64,000 nt of DNA, taken from Phocaeicola massiliensis B84634 = Timone 84634 = DSM 17679 = JCM 13223. Lineage in GTDB: Bacteria; Bacteroidota; Bacteroidia; Bacteroidales; Bacteroidaceae. This document shows, piece by piece, positions 46,711-56,335 of this stretch (its first letter is position 1; every line of letters begins with the position of its first letter). The stretch lies in NCBI RefSeq assembly GCF_000382445.1, contig NZ_KB905472.1, positions 2,069,697 through 2,133,696 on the forward strand, in the 5' to 3' direction. A program made the translations under genes and the position numbers. The notes beneath the pieces were generated by a model. It worked only from the letters and a program-made list of their open reading frames with translations. It did not search any database and had not been told where the DNA came from.

Positions 46711-47739
46711 ATGAATAAAAAAAAACTAATCTGGCAGTTACCCTTTCTTGTGGTGCTGATTGTGGGAACGGTTATCATTCTGAAAAAGCAACCTCCTTTC
46801 CGCACAGACGAAGGATTTATTTTCGGTACAGTCTATAAAATCACCTACCAAAGTGACAAAGATTTAAAGAAAGAAATCGAAGCTGAATTGAAGAAAGTGG
46901 ATAATTCCCTATCCCCTTTCAACCCCAATTCAATCATCAGCCACATCAACCATAACGAAGAGGTGGTTCTTGACACACTGTTCACCCATGTATTTAATCT
47001 GGCTCATAAAATATCCGAAGAAACCGATGGAGCATTTGACATAACAGTGGCTCCCCTGACTAATGCCTGGGGATTTGGATTTAAAAAGTCCATCCCTTTG
47101 GACTCATTAACCGTAGACAGCCTTAAACAGTTTATCGGCTATCAAAAGATAGAGTTACAGAACAACGAAAAAATAATAAAGGCAGATGAGCGGATGATGC
47201 TGGACTGCAGTGCCATTGCCAAAGGTTTCGGTGTAGATATAATTGCACAGTTATTCAACAGTAAAGGTATTAAAAACTACATGATTGATATTGGCGGAGA
47301 GGTGATTGTAAACGGAAAAAATCCTAAAATGAATGCATGGCGAATCGGGATTAATAAACCAATAGACGATTCCTTGTCCGTCAACCAGGAATTACAGACA
47401 ATTCTTGAAATAAGCAATGTGGGCATGGCAACATCAGGTAATTATCGCAATTTCTATTATAAAGGTGGAAAGAAATACTCTCACACCATCGACCCTCGCA
47501 CCGGTTATCCGGTACAACACAGTATTCTTTCTTCCACCGTTATTGCCCGTGATTGCACCACAGCCGACGCCTATGCCACTGCATTTATGGTGATGGGGCT
47601 AGATAATGCAAAAGCTTTTTGTGCAAAACACCCCGAGCTGGAAGCTTATTTCATCTGTTCAGGCGAGAATGGCGAATATGAGATATTCTTCACTGAAGGA
47701 ATGAAGAAGTACATAGTCCATGCCAATAATCTAAAATAA
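46711..47739 (+). CDS. apbE: FAD:protein FMN transferase (ApbE family)
   Basis: The 342-residue protein has one N-terminal membrane segment (about 8-25) without a lipobox, then the ApbE domain: KITYQSD, DCSAIAKGFGVD near 168, IDIGGEVIVNGKN near 190, and HTIDPRTGYPVQ with the metal-binding region CTTADAYATAFMVMG. It attaches FMN to Thr of NqrB/RnfG-type proteins outside the cytoplasm. The gene follows mntP by 10 bases. A hairpin at 47762-47810 closes the operon. Confidence 0.93.
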   Translation: MNKKKLIWQLPFLVVLIVGTVIILKKQPPFRTDEGFIFGTVYKITYQSDKDLKKEIEAELKKVDNSLSPFNPNSIISHINHNEEVVLDTLFTHVFNLAHKISEETDGAFDITVAPLTNAWGFGFKKSIPLDSLTVDSLKQFIGYQKIELQNNEKIIKADERMMLDCSAIAKGFGVDIIAQLFNSKGIKNYMIDIGGEVIVNGKNPKMNAWRIGINKPIDDSLSVNQELQTILEISNVGMATSGNYRNFYYKGGKKYSHTIDPRTGYPVQHSILSSTVIARDCTTADAYATAFMVMGLDNAKAFCAKHPELEAYFICSGENGEYEIFFTEGMKKYIVHANNLK

Positions 47740-47761
47740 CGATGTATTCATGAATGCATCC

Positions 47762-47810
47762 GGGAGTGTGTCAAAACTAAAATAATAGATTAGAACGTTG
47801 ACACATTCCC
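47762..47810. terminator. Hairpin between apbE and marC
   Basis: GGGAGTGTGTCAA at 47762-47774 pairs with TTGACACATTCCC at 47798-47810 with one mismatch or wobble. The ends match those of the dispersed repeat at 40502-40580. It lies at a convergent junction. Confidence 0.6.
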
Positions 47811-47837
47811 TTACAGGTTGATGTTTCCACAACCTGC

Positions 47838-48440
47838 TTATTTCAAATTCTGGAACTGTTCTATCAGCAGAGTCAGGTTAGCAGTAAAAAGCCGGGCGGA
47901 AATAGCCAAAAGAATGATACCAAAGAATTTACGAATCACATAAATACCACCTTTCCCCAAAAAACGCTCTATACGGTCGGTCAGTTTTAAAACCACATAA
48001 ACCCATACCATATTCAGCACCAACGCTATTACAATGTTAACCGGAGCATATTCGGAACGCAGCGAAAGTAAAGTCGTAAAAGCACCGGCACCGGCCAACA
48101 AAGGAAATACCAACGGCACCAACGTTGCCTCTTTAATAGGTCCCTGGTTTTTAAATATTTCAATATCCAATATCATCTCCAGTGACATCAGAAAAATAAC
48201 AAAAGCACCGGCTACTGCAAACGAAGCAATATCTACCTGAAACAACTTCAACATCATATCGCCGGCATAAAAGAACCCCAGCAACAACGCGAAAGAAATA
48301 AATGTTGCCTTGTTAGCATTCACATTTCTTCCTTTCTGCTTCAAATTCAATATAATAGGTATAGAACCGATAATATCTATTACAGCAAAAAGAACGATAA
48401 ATGCACTCAAAAACTCCTGAAAGTCGAAAGAACCAAACAT
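47838..48440 (-). CDS. MarC family integral membrane protein
   Basis: From the ATG at 48440 the protein is 200 residues with six membrane segments and the MarC signatures DIIGSIPIIL and PLVFPLLAGAGAFTT. MarC proteins have no settled function despite early links to antibiotic resistance. The start is set by an AAAGGAGG Shine-Dalgarno ending about 6 bases before this ATG and by a promoter box at 48462-48469, which rules out the upstream in-frame start at 48464. Confidence 0.9.
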   Translation of the reverse strand: MFGSFDFQEFLSAFIVLFAVIDIIGSIPIILNLKQKGRNVNANKATFISFALLLGFFYAGDMMLKLFQVDIASFAVAGAFVIFLMSLEMILDIEIFKNQGPIKEATLVPLVFPLLAGAGAFTTLLSLRSEYAPVNIVIALVLNMVWVYVVLKLTDRIERFLGKGGIYVIRKFFGIILLAISARLFTANLTLLIEQFQNLK

Positions 48441-48461
48441 ACTTACCTCCTTTTTTAGCTG

Positions 48462-48469
48462 CAAATATA
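48462..48469 (-). promoter_or_regulatory. -7 box for marC
   Basis: The minus strand reads TATATTTG, a TAnnTTTG match, 22 bases before the marC ATG. Confidence 0.55.
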
Positions 48470-48582
48470 TTTATTTTTTATGCACTGTACAAGCTTTTAT
48501 CTTAAAACATTAGTAGACTGTAAGAAACAATAAAAAAGATAAAACAGAATGCAACTCTAAATAATAAATCTCGTTTTATCGT

Positions 48583-48590
48583 TACCTTTG
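48583..48590 (+). promoter_or_regulatory. -7 box for the Crp-type regulator
   Basis: TACCTTTG matches TAnnTTTG and lies 35 bases before the ATG at 48626. Confidence 0.7.
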
Positions 48591-48625
48591 TATGTTAAAC
48601 TATAACTTAACGAAGATTAGAACTT

Positions 48626-49294
48626 ATGGAAATTACAATGTACGATACACTATTACAACTCCCTTTGTTCCAAGGATTATGTAAGAATGACTTCACGAGC
48701 ATCTTAGGCAAAGTAAAATTGCATTTCCGGAAATACAATGCAGACGAGATTATTGTAGAACAAGGAGAGCCATGTACTGAACTTATCTTTCTGTTAAACG
48801 GTGAAATCTCTTCTCAGATTGTCGATGAGCAAAAGTCATACTCTTTACACGAAACATTTGGAAGTCCTTTTGTATTGGAACCCTATTCTCTGTTCGGCAT
48901 GCATCCCAACTATATCGCCACGTATAGAGCGCGTACAGATTTGAACTTGGTCAGCATTGACAAAGCATTTGTTCTGTCCGAATTGAATAATTATGAAATT
49001 TTCCGTCTCAATTACTTAAACATATTAAGCAATCGTGCCCAAATTGCTTATAATAAATTATGGAACAGCTATATAGGAAGTCCCAAAGAAAAGATTATCA
49101 ACTTCATTTTATCACGTTCTATGAGACCAGAGGGTGAAAAGCGATTAAAAATAAAAATGGAAGATCTGGCCGGTTTAATTGACGAAACCCGCATCAATGT
49201 CTCAAAAGAGCTGAACGATATGCAGGAAAAAGGCTTAGTAGAATTAAGTAGAAAAGAAATCTTCATCCCTGCCATGGAAAAGCTCTCTGAATAA
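48626..49294 (+). CDS. Crp/Fnr family transcriptional regulator
   Basis: The 222-residue protein has a cyclic-nucleotide-binding-like beta domain (about 10-120) and a C-terminal winged helix (about 150-215, MEDLAGLIDETRINVSKEL). The phosphate-binding cassette of true Crp (RxSA) is not obvious, and no Fnr-type Cys cluster is seen, so the signal is unknown. A second ATG at 48638 could be the true start; the first is used here because both follow the promoter equally. Confidence 0.88.
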   Translation: MEITMYDTLLQLPLFQGLCKNDFTSILGKVKLHFRKYNADEIIVEQGEPCTELIFLLNGEISSQIVDEQKSYSLHETFGSPFVLEPYSLFGMHPNYIATYRARTDLNLVSIDKAFVLSELNNYEIFRLNYLNILSNRAQIAYNKLWNSYIGSPKEKIINFILSRSMRPEGEKRLKIKMEDLAGLIDETRINVSKELNDMQEKGLVELSRKEIFIPAMEKLSE

Positions 49295-49610
49295 AAACTG
49301 AAACAGTCTCTCAAATCGTCAACTACAGGGGCAGGGGTTGCCTGCCCGAACCGGTGGTGGCGACCTTGGGAGTAATCCACAAACAAGCTGTTTTCGGGCG
49401 AGCAAACCTCGCCCCTACCTATTAACAAAATGACAGCATTATCAACGTTTAGACACAACCCATCATTTTTTATGCCTATCCTGGCAGAATTTCAATCAAC
49501 AAGTTTGTTAGCATATGGCATCCATTTAATATACTTTGTTAAATATATAGATAGAATGAGGTGAATGAGACTTTTTTTTAGCAATTTTGTAAGTCAAATA
49601 TAATAATGTT
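49295..49610. other. Intergenic region between the Crp-type regulator and the M3 peptidase gene
   Basis: There is no gene. The first part holds CAGGGGCAGGGGTTGCCTGCCC at 49327-49348 (a G/C-rich partial palindrome) and a dispersed-repeat copy at 49386-49460. The rest is A+T-rich. No clear promoter box was found for the M3 peptidase gene. Confidence 0.55.
49386..49460 (-). repeat. Dispersed intergenic repeat, copy C
   Basis: This copy has GGGCGAGCAAACCTCGCCC as a small hairpin and ends CAGCATTATCAACGTTTAGACACA, which corresponds to the reverse complement of the head of copies A and B. It is close to copy D at 63141-63214. Confidence 0.65.
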
Positions 49611-51653
49611 ATGACAGAAACAAAAAACCCGTTTTTAGAGCCTTATAATACACCTCATCATACCCCTCCGTTCCACTTAATCAAAGTAGAACATTATGAA
49701 CCGGCTATCCGGGAGGGAATGAAAGAGCAAAACGAAGAGATTGATGCTATCGTCAATAATGCGGAGAAACCCAATTTTCAAAACACCATTGTGGCATTGG
49801 AAAGATCAGGGTCATTACTTGAAAGAGTAACCACCATCTTCGGTAACCTGCTGAGTGCTGAAACTAACGACGAGATGCAGGAGCTGGCAGAAAAGATGAT
49901 GCCTTTACTGGCAGAGCATAATAACAGTATCAGTCTGAATGAAAAACTTTTTGCACGTATTAAAGCTGTCTACGACCGGAAAGATCAATTGACTTTAAAC
50001 GGAGAAGACAGTATGCTGCTGCAAAAGACCTATGACGGCTTTATAAGAAGCGGAGCCAACCTGCAAGGAGAAGCAAAGGAAAAATACCGTCGGCTCAATA
50101 CCGAATTAAGCGTACTCGCATTGCGCTTTTCACAGAATCTGCTGAAAGAGACCAATAATTATGAACTTTCTCTAACGACAAGTCAACTGGAAGGTCTGCC
50201 CGAAAGTATGCTTGAATCATACGCCCAAACAGCCAAAGAGAAAGGAAAAGAAGGCAATATCATCACATTGGATGCACCCAGCTTCGTTCCTTTCATGAAA
50301 TACTGCAAAGACCGTACACTGCGACAACAGCTTTACATGGCCTATAATACGCAATGTACTCACGACAACGAGTACAACAACATGGACATAATCAAGCAAC
50401 TGGTTAATATCCGTATGGAACTGGTACAACTTCTCGGTTATTCCAATTATGCAGAATACGTACTGAAGAAACGTATGGCAGAAACAGAAGAATCCGTTTA
50501 CCAACTACTAAACCAACTGCTGGAAGCCTACTCTCCCACCGCGCATCAGGAAGTGAAAGAAGTGGAAGAATTAGCCCACCGCCTGGAAGGTAACGATTTC
50601 CAATTAATGCCTTGGGACTGGGCCTATTATTCGGAAAAGCTGAAGAATGAAAAGTTTAAGCTGAATGAAGAAGAACTACGTCCCTATTTTGAACTCAGTC
50701 AAGTAAAACAAGGAGTATTCGGATTAGCTACCCGCCTGTATGGTATCACATTTAAGGAAAACAAAGAGATTCCCGTCTACCATCCGGATGTAGATGCTTA
50801 TGAAGTATTTGATGAAGACGGCAGCTTTTTGGCCGTACTATACACCGATTTTCACCCTCGTGCCGGAAAACGCTCAGGGGCATGGATGACCAGCTATAAA
50901 GAGCAATGGATAGAAAACGGAATCAACAGCTGCCCACATATTTCCGTTACGATGAACTTTTCCAAGCCATCGGCAGAAAAACCTGCACTACTCACTTTCT
51001 CGGAAGTAAATACTTTCCTGCATGAGTTCGGTCACGCCCTGCACGGCATATTTGCCAACAGCACTTACGCCACACTGAGCGGTACAAGTGTTTATTGGGA
51101 TTTTGTGGAACTCCCTTCACAAATCATGGAAAACTTTGCCATCGAGAAAGAATTTCTCAATACATTTGCCAAACATTACCGGACAGGTGAACAAATCCCG
51201 CCACAACTCATTCAAAAGATAGTGGATGCATCCAATTTCAATATTGCATACGCCTGTCTCCGCCAACTGAGCTTCGGTCTGCTGGACATGGCGTGGTACA
51301 CCCGCAAGACTCCCTTTGACGGAGATGTGCGTACCTATGAAAAAGAAGCATGGAAAAAAGCGCAAGTCTTACCTTCTCCGGCCGAGACATGTATGTCCGT
51401 ACAGTTTTCGCACATCATGGCAGGAGGATACTCCGCCGGATATTACAGCTACAAATGGGCAGAAGTGCTGGATGCGGATGCTTTCTCGCTATTTAAAGAA
51501 AAAGGAATCTTCAACCGGGAAGTGGCCGATTCTTTCCGCCGGAACATTTTGTCCAAAGGTGGAACGGAACATCCTATGACGCTTTATAAACGCTTCCGCG
51601 GAAAAGAGCCCGGCATTGAGGCATTACTGAGACGAAATGGAATTATCAACTAA
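49611..51653 (+). CDS. M3 family zinc metallopeptidase (dipeptidyl carboxypeptidase-like)
   Basis: The 680-residue protein has the zinc motif HEFGH near 471-475 (HEFGHALHGIFA), with a later Glu ligand. It lacks a signal peptide and belongs to the M3A branch that includes Dcp and oligopeptidase A; the size and the VKQGVFGLATRLYG segment fit Dcp. It trims peptides in the cytoplasm. A small lipoprotein gene starts 14 bases downstream. Confidence 0.93.
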   Translation: MTETKNPFLEPYNTPHHTPPFHLIKVEHYEPAIREGMKEQNEEIDAIVNNAEKPNFQNTIVALERSGSLLERVTTIFGNLLSAETNDEMQELAEKMMPLLAEHNNSISLNEKLFARIKAVYDRKDQLTLNGEDSMLLQKTYDGFIRSGANLQGEAKEKYRRLNTELSVLALRFSQNLLKETNNYELSLTTSQLEGLPESMLESYAQTAKEKGKEGNIITLDAPSFVPFMKYCKDRTLRQQLYMAYNTQCTHDNEYNNMDIIKQLVNIRMELVQLLGYSNYAEYVLKKRMAETEESVYQLLNQLLEAYSPTAHQEVKEVEELAHRLEGNDFQLMPWDWAYYSEKLKNEKFKLNEEELRPYFELSQVKQGVFGLATRLYGITFKENKEIPVYHPDVDAYEVFDEDGSFLAVLYTDFHPRAGKRSGAWMTSYKEQWIENGINSCPHISVTMNFSKPSAEKPALLTFSEVNTFLHEFGHALHGIFANSTYATLSGTSVYWDFVELPSQIMENFAIEKEFLNTFAKHYRTGEQIPPQLIQKIVDASNFNIAYACLRQLSFGLLDMAWYTRKTPFDGDVRTYEKEAWKKAQVLPSPAETCMSVQFSHIMAGGYSAGYYSYKWAEVLDADAFSLFKEKGIFNREVADSFRRNILSKGGTEHPMTLYKRFRGKEPGIEALLRRNGIIN

Positions 51654-51667
51654 AAACAAGAAAAGAA

Positions 51668-52117
51668 ATGAAACTGAAATCAATTCTTTACCTATTAATA
51701 ACACTTCCATTATTGTGGAGTTGTAATAACGAAGATAACATAGAAGATATTTTTTCAAGTGGCACTTGGTATCTGATCAATTTTTATGGCGGAGGACTCG
51801 ACGATGCCGGCACACCCGAATTTACTCCCAAAGATGACAACGCCACACTGGAAGTTATCCAAAAGTTTACCATCGTTTTCAATAATGACAATACATTCAA
51901 GGCTTCGGCACAAAATATCACCTTTGAAGGCATTTGGGAAGCAAATGGAAAAGACCGTTCGGTGAGCATCAACATCGAAGACCGCCGTAACTCCACTAAT
52001 CTAAGTAACAAGTTTATGGATGCACTGGTAAATGCCCGCTTTTATAAAGGAGACAGCAATTATCTGCGACTGGCTCCCGAAGACAAGAAAAGCTTTATCC
52101 AACTCAGACATAATTAA
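51668..52117 (+). CDS. Small lipoprotein, lipocalin-like (DUF4847-like)
   Basis: The 149-residue protein has a signal peptide and lipobox LWSC (Cys19), followed by NNEDNIED. The rest is beta-rich (SGTWYLINFYGG, FTIVFNNDNTF, ITFEGIWEANG), a pattern of lipocalin-like domains that I associate with DUF4847. Its function is unknown. It lies between the M3 peptidase and the dCMP deaminase genes, with 4 bases before the latter. Confidence 0.75.
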   Translation: MKLKSILYLLITLPLLWSCNNEDNIEDIFSSGTWYLINFYGGGLDDAGTPEFTPKDDNATLEVIQKFTIVFNNDNTFKASAQNITFEGIWEANGKDRSVSINIEDRRNSTNLSNKFMDALVNARFYKGDSNYLRLAPEDKKSFIQLRHN

Positions 52118-52121
52118 TCAC

Positions 52122-52556
52122 ATGGAAACCAACGAAGAAAAACAACTGAAACTCGACAAACGATACATCCGCATGGCCGGCATCTGGGCAGAAAATTCTT
52201 ATTGCACACGTCGCCGGGTAGGTGCATTAATCGTTAAAGATAAAATGATTATTTCAGATGGATACAATGGCACTCCATCGGGTTTTGAAAATGTGTGCGA
52301 AGATGACAATGGAGTCACCAAACCTTATGTACTGCATGCCGAAGCCAACGCCATTACCAAGATTGCACGCTCCAACAACAGCAGCAACGGAGCCACCATG
52401 TATGTCACCGCTTCTCCCTGCATTGAATGTGCCAAACTCATTATTCAGGCAGGTATCAAACGAGTGGTTTACTCCGAGAAATACCGATTGGAAGATGGAC
52501 TGGAACTATTGAAGCGAGCCAACATCGAAGTAATTTATATCGACCCCAATGAATAA
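52122..52556 (+). CDS. dCMP deaminase family protein
   Basis: From the ATG at 52122 the protein has 144 residues. It shows the zinc sites HAEANAITK and PCIECAKLII of deoxycytidylate deaminases (ComEB-like) and the RRVGALIVKDK motif. It converts dCMP to dUMP for dTTP synthesis. An in-frame extension to 52032 would overlap the lipoprotein gene and lacks family similarity. The S41 protease gene follows after 14 bases. Confidence 0.92.
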   Translation: METNEEKQLKLDKRYIRMAGIWAENSYCTRRRVGALIVKDKMIISDGYNGTPSGFENVCEDDNGVTKPYVLHAEANAITKIARSNNSSNGATMYVTASPCIECAKLIIQAGIKRVVYSEKYRLEDGLELLKRANIEVIYIDPNE

Positions 52557-52570
52557 TAGTAAATAAAAAT

Positions 52571-54319
52571 ATGAGCAAAAACCGTACATCCCGTTTTATA
52601 CCGATTATCATTGCCGTAAGCATCGTAGCCGGAATATTGATTGGAACTTTTTACGCTAACCATTTTTCAGGTAATCGGTTAGGTATCATCAACACTTCCT
52701 CCAATAAGTTAAACGCCCTGTTGCGCATCATTGACGACCAATATGTGGACACTGTGAAGATGAACGAATTGGTAGAAGATGCAATGCCTCAAATTTTAGG
52801 GGAACTCGACCCCCACTCTTCTTACATTCCTGCCAAAGACCTGGAGGCAGTAAACTCCGACTTGAAAGGAAGCTTTAGCGGCATCGGCATTCAATTTACC
52901 ATCCAGCAAGACACAATTCATATCAGCAATGTCATTCAGGGAGGCCCGTCCGAAAAGGTAGGTTTGATGGCAGGCGACCGCATCATCTCTGTCAACGATA
53001 CAGCTTTCGTAGGCAAGATAGTAACCAACTACGAATCAATGAAACGTCTGAAAGGGCCCAAAGGTAGCGAAGTAAAACTGGGTGTTTATCGTCCGGGAGA
53101 GAAAGAACCGCTATATTTTACCATTATTCGCGGTGATATCCCTGTCAAGAGTGTGGATACTGCTTATATGTTGAACGAAAAATTCGGTTATATCAAAATC
53201 AATAAATTCGGGGAAACAACATATCCCGAACTGCTGATTGCATTAGCAAAACTAAATCAAGACAACTGCAAAGGTGTGATTATCGACCTACGCGGCAATA
53301 CCGGAGGCTACATGGGAGCCGCTATTCAAATGGTGAATGAATTCCTTCCCAAAAATAACCTGATAGTTTACACTCAGGGACGCAAATCTCCTCGTGAAAA
53401 TTATCACTCTAACGGAACAGGCAGCAGCCAAAAAATGCCGCTTATCGTACTGACAGACGAAGGTTCTGCTTCTGCCAGCGAAATTTTTGCCGGTGCCATT
53501 CAGGACAATGACCGCGGAACCATCATCGGTCGCCGTTCTTTTGGCAAAGGATTGGTACAGCAACCCATCGACTTCAGCGATGGTTCGGCTATCCGACTCA
53601 CTATCGCACGGTACTATACTCCTTCAGGACGTTGCATCCAGAAGCCTTACGTCAAAGGAAACGATATGAACTATGAAATGGATCTTGTAAAACGCTACGA
53701 ACACGGTGAGTTCTTCTCGCAAGACAGTATCAAGCAAGACCACAGTACTATTTACTACACCGCCAACGGACGTCCGGTTTATGGCGGAGGCGGCATCATG
53801 CCCGATATTTTTGTTCCCCAAGATACAACGGGAGTTACTTCCTATTATACAGCAGCAGTAAGCAGGGGCCTAACCATTCAATTCTCTTTCCAATACACAG
53901 ATACCCATCGTGCGGAGCTGCAGAAATATGATACGGAAGCAAGTTTGCTACAGTACTTGAAGCGTCAGAATATCTTGGAACAATTCGCCCGCTTTGCAGA
54001 AAAAAAAGGCTTGAAACGCCGCAATATCCTGATGTATAAGTCACAGAAATTATTTGAAAAGAACTTATACGGTAATATCATTTATAACATGTTGGGCATA
54101 GAAGCCTATATCCAATACCTGAACCAAACCGACAAGACAGTACTTAAAGCACTGGAAGTATTGGAAAAAGGAGAATCTTTCCCTAAGGCTCCCGAAGAAA
54201 CCGTAGAAATAAAAGTCAACGATGAAGGAAATAAAAAAGAAACTGCGCAAGCAGATAGCACAGGAAAAAAGCCGTCACACCGCCACAGAGTTGACAGCGA
54301 ATTCCATTGCTTTGCTTAA
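52571..54319 (+). CDS. S41 family C-terminal processing peptidase
   Basis: The 582-residue protein has an N-terminal membrane anchor (about 10-30), a PDZ domain (about 95-175) and the S41 catalytic domain: Ser in DEGSASASEIFAGA near 300 and Lys in GRRSFGKGLVQ near 325. The C-terminal 100 residues include a helical region. It would act in the periplasm on proteins with hydrophobic C-termini. Its last 98 bases overlap the next gene in another frame, and its tail (GKKPSHRHRVDSEF) looks like a late addition. Confidence 0.92.
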   Translation: MSKNRTSRFIPIIIAVSIVAGILIGTFYANHFSGNRLGIINTSSNKLNALLRIIDDQYVDTVKMNELVEDAMPQILGELDPHSSYIPAKDLEAVNSDLKGSFSGIGIQFTIQQDTIHISNVIQGGPSEKVGLMAGDRIISVNDTAFVGKIVTNYESMKRLKGPKGSEVKLGVYRPGEKEPLYFTIIRGDIPVKSVDTAYMLNEKFGYIKINKFGETTYPELLIALAKLNQDNCKGVIIDLRGNTGGYMGAAIQMVNEFLPKNNLIVYTQGRKSPRENYHSNGTGSSQKMPLIVLTDEGSASASEIFAGAIQDNDRGTIIGRRSFGKGLVQQPIDFSDGSAIRLTIARYYTPSGRCIQKPYVKGNDMNYEMDLVKRYEHGEFFSQDSIKQDHSTIYYTANGRPVYGGGGIMPDIFVPQDTTGVTSYYTAAVSRGLTIQFSFQYTDTHRAELQKYDTEASLLQYLKRQNILEQFARFAEKKGLKRRNILMYKSQKLFEKNLYGNIIYNMLGIEAYIQYLNQTDKTVLKALEVLEKGESFPKAPEETVEIKVNDEGNKKETAQADSTGKKPSHRHRVDSEFHCFA

Positions 54320-54782
54320 CAAGTTGGAACAACATCCGCTTTTCATTGCAGCAAAGACGGTATTGCTTTATTACTCATTGGGTGATGAAGTACAGACGCA
54401 TGATTTTATAGAGAAATGGTATCGGCAGAAGGACATCCTTCTGCCGGTAGTCAAAGGAGATATTCTGGAGCTCCGCCGTTATACAGGTCCACAAAATCTG
54501 CAAACCGGTGAAGCCTATCATATAGAAGAACCGACAGGTGAAGCATTTACTGATTACACTCAAATAGATTTTGCCATCATCCCCGGTGTTTCTTTTGATA
54601 AAAATGGCAATAGATTAGGTAGAGGGAAAGGATATTATGACCGGTTACTTCCCCAACTCCATTCTTATAATGTGGGTATTTGTTTTGATTTTCAGGTAAG
54701 TGACGAGATACCGACAGAATCATTTGACAAACCGATGCACGAGGTATGGACGGAAAAAGGAAAGATTTCCCTTTACCAATAA
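54222..54782 (+). CDS. 5-formyltetrahydrofolate cyclo-ligase
   Basis: The 186-residue protein has the N-terminal KKLRKQIAQEK, the ATP-binding RLGRGKGYYDRLLPQ and the VGICFDFQ motif of the MTHFS family. It turns 5-formyl-THF into 5,10-methenyl-THF. The start at 54222 lies 98 bases inside the S41 gene; later in-frame starts would remove the conserved N-terminal helix. Its stop directly abuts the stop of the convergent DUF721 gene, leaving no room for a terminator. Confidence 0.93.
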   Translation: MKEIKKKLRKQIAQEKSRHTATELTANSIALLNKLEQHPLFIAAKTVLLYYSLGDEVQTHDFIEKWYRQKDILLPVVKGDILELRRYTGPQNLQTGEAYHIEEPTGEAFTDYTQIDFAIIPGVSFDKNGNRLGRGKGYYDRLLPQLHSYNVGICFDFQVSDEIPTESFDKPMHEVWTEKGKISLYQ

Positions 54783-55073
54783 TTACCGGAAAATAATATT
54801 TACAATAACCTGTGCACCTACTTGCTTGTTCAAATTCCTCACCAACAAGTCTCTTCCCATCATCAGTTCCTGACGGAGCACGGAAGAAGTGAGGTGTACA
54901 TAAAGAATCTGATTCTTAATATAAAGGTTGCTTGTATAACCGGCAATAGCGGGTCCCACTACATCTTTCCATGCCTGTACCAGCCTATATTCATTCAAAG
55001 GAGACTCCAGTCCGTTCAAACGAAAGAACTTACGAATCATATCTCCTATTTGTTCCGCATCATTCCGCTTCAT
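54783..55073 (-). CDS. DUF721 (DciA-like) protein
   Basis: The 96-residue protein has the DUF721 core RLVQAWKDVVGPAIAGYT and a beta segment ILYVHLTSSVLRQEL. DciA in other bacteria loads the replicative helicase; the short Bacteroidota form may act similarly. Its start overlaps the recF stop by 4 bases, which is a common pairing. Confidence 0.88.
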   Translation of the reverse strand: MKRNDAEQIGDMIRKFFRLNGLESPLNEYRLVQAWKDVVGPAIAGYTSNLYIKNQILYVHLTSSVLRQELMMGRDLLVRNLNKQVGAQVIVNIIFR

Positions 55074-56185
55074 TCTGTATCTCCTTTCCGTTCTGCAACA
55101 CTGCCATTTTCTACTCCAAACACTTTATATTTCCCTTCGATATTCTCCAAAATCTTATCCAAATGTTCCCGGTTGGTATCCGTTATAAAAATCTGTCCGA
55201 AGTTATCGCCTGCTACCAGCTTTACGATCTGTTCCACACGGGAAGCATCCAGTTTATCAAAAATATCATCCAATAACAATAGAGGGGTGGTATTGCTGCC
55301 TGTCCGCTTCAAAAAGTCGAACTGCGCCAATTTCAAAGCAATAAGATACGTTTTGTTTTGTCCTTGAGAGCCTTCCCTTTTAATTGGAAAATTCCCTAAC
55401 TGCATGATAAGGTCATCTCTATGAATCCCTTTCAACGAATATCCCATAATGCGGTCACGCTGCCGGCTTCCTTTGATGATTTCCTGTAAGTTTCCCTGTA
55501 TAGCGTGAGACTCATATGATAAATTCACCTTCTCCTTATCTTGAGAAATATAAGAATAAAACGACTGAAAAGTGGGGATAAATTCAGCTATGAATTCACT
55601 ACGTTTCTTATACACGACCTCTCCACTCACAGCCATCATCTCCTCCCACACGGAAATCAGCTCCTCATCAGGCTCCACTTCAGCCTTCAACAAAACATTA
55701 CGCTGAGTCAATGCTTTATTATAGCGTATCAAAGCATTCAGATATTCTTTATCATATTGCGAAATCACCACATCCATAAATCGGCGTCGCTCCTCACTCC
55801 CGCCGGCTATCAGTTCGGCGTCTGCCGGCGAAACCATTACCAAAGGAACAAAACCAATATGATCAGACAGTCGGGTATACTCTTTTTTATTACGCTTGAA
55901 CTGCTTTTTTTGCCGACGTTTCAAACCACAATAAATTTCTTCCGGATCACCTTCATCCGTTACATAAAACCCTTGAATCACAAAGAAATCCTGACCATGC
56001 ATAACATTCTGCGAATCAATAGGATTCGTAGCACTCTTACAGAAAGACAGATAATAGACCGCATCCAGTAAGTTCGTCTTTCCCATCCCATTCTGACCAA
56101 TAAAACAGTTCATCTTAGGTGAGAAATCCAGTTCCACCTGTTCCAGATTCTTATAATTCAATATCGAAATACGTTTCAGTATCAT
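55070..56185 (-). CDS. recF: DNA replication and repair protein RecF
   Basis: From the ATG at 56185 the protein has 371 residues and starts MILKRISILNYKNLEQ. It has Walker A FIGQNGMGKTNLLDA near 30, the ABC signature EGSQGQNKTYLIALKL and Walker B LLLLDDIFDKLDASR. It loads RecA at gaps. The start at 56212 is rejected because it overlaps the promoter box at 56210-56217. The DUF721 gene overlaps its stop. Confidence 0.96.
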   Translation of the reverse strand: MILKRISILNYKNLEQVELDFSPKMNCFIGQNGMGKTNLLDAVYYLSFCKSATNPIDSQNVMHGQDFFVIQGFYVTDEGDPEEIYCGLKRRQKKQFKRNKKEYTRLSDHIGFVPLVMVSPADAELIAGGSEERRRFMDVVISQYDKEYLNALIRYNKALTQRNVLLKAEVEPDEELISVWEEMMAVSGEVVYKKRSEFIAEFIPTFQSFYSYISQDKEKVNLSYESHAIQGNLQEIIKGSRQRDRIMGYSLKGIHRDDLIMQLGNFPIKREGSQGQNKTYLIALKLAQFDFLKRTGSNTTPLLLLDDIFDKLDASRVEQIVKLVAGDNFGQIFITDTNREHLDKILENIEGKYKVFGVENGSVAERKGDTE

Positions 56186-56209
56186 AGACTTTCTGTTTGA
56201 TTTAAGCCA

Positions 56210-56217
56210 CAAAATTA
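56210..56217 (-). promoter_or_regulatory. -7 box for recF-DUF721
   Basis: The minus strand reads TAATTTTG, a TAnnTTTG match, 25 bases before the recF ATG. Confidence 0.6.
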
Positions 56218-56281
56218 GGGATAAAAACGGTAAAACCTAAAAAAATATGCCTGTAAATTTCATTAATACATATAAATGAAC

Positions 56282-56289
56282 TACTTTTG
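56282..56289 (+). promoter_or_regulatory. -7 box for the TPR protein gene
   Basis: TACTTTTG matches TAnnTTTG, 47 bases before the ATG, divergent from the recF box. Confidence 0.65.
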
Positions 56290-56335
56290 CTGTCCGAAAA
56301 CTATAGCAGAAAAATAATAAAAAGTAAATATAAAA

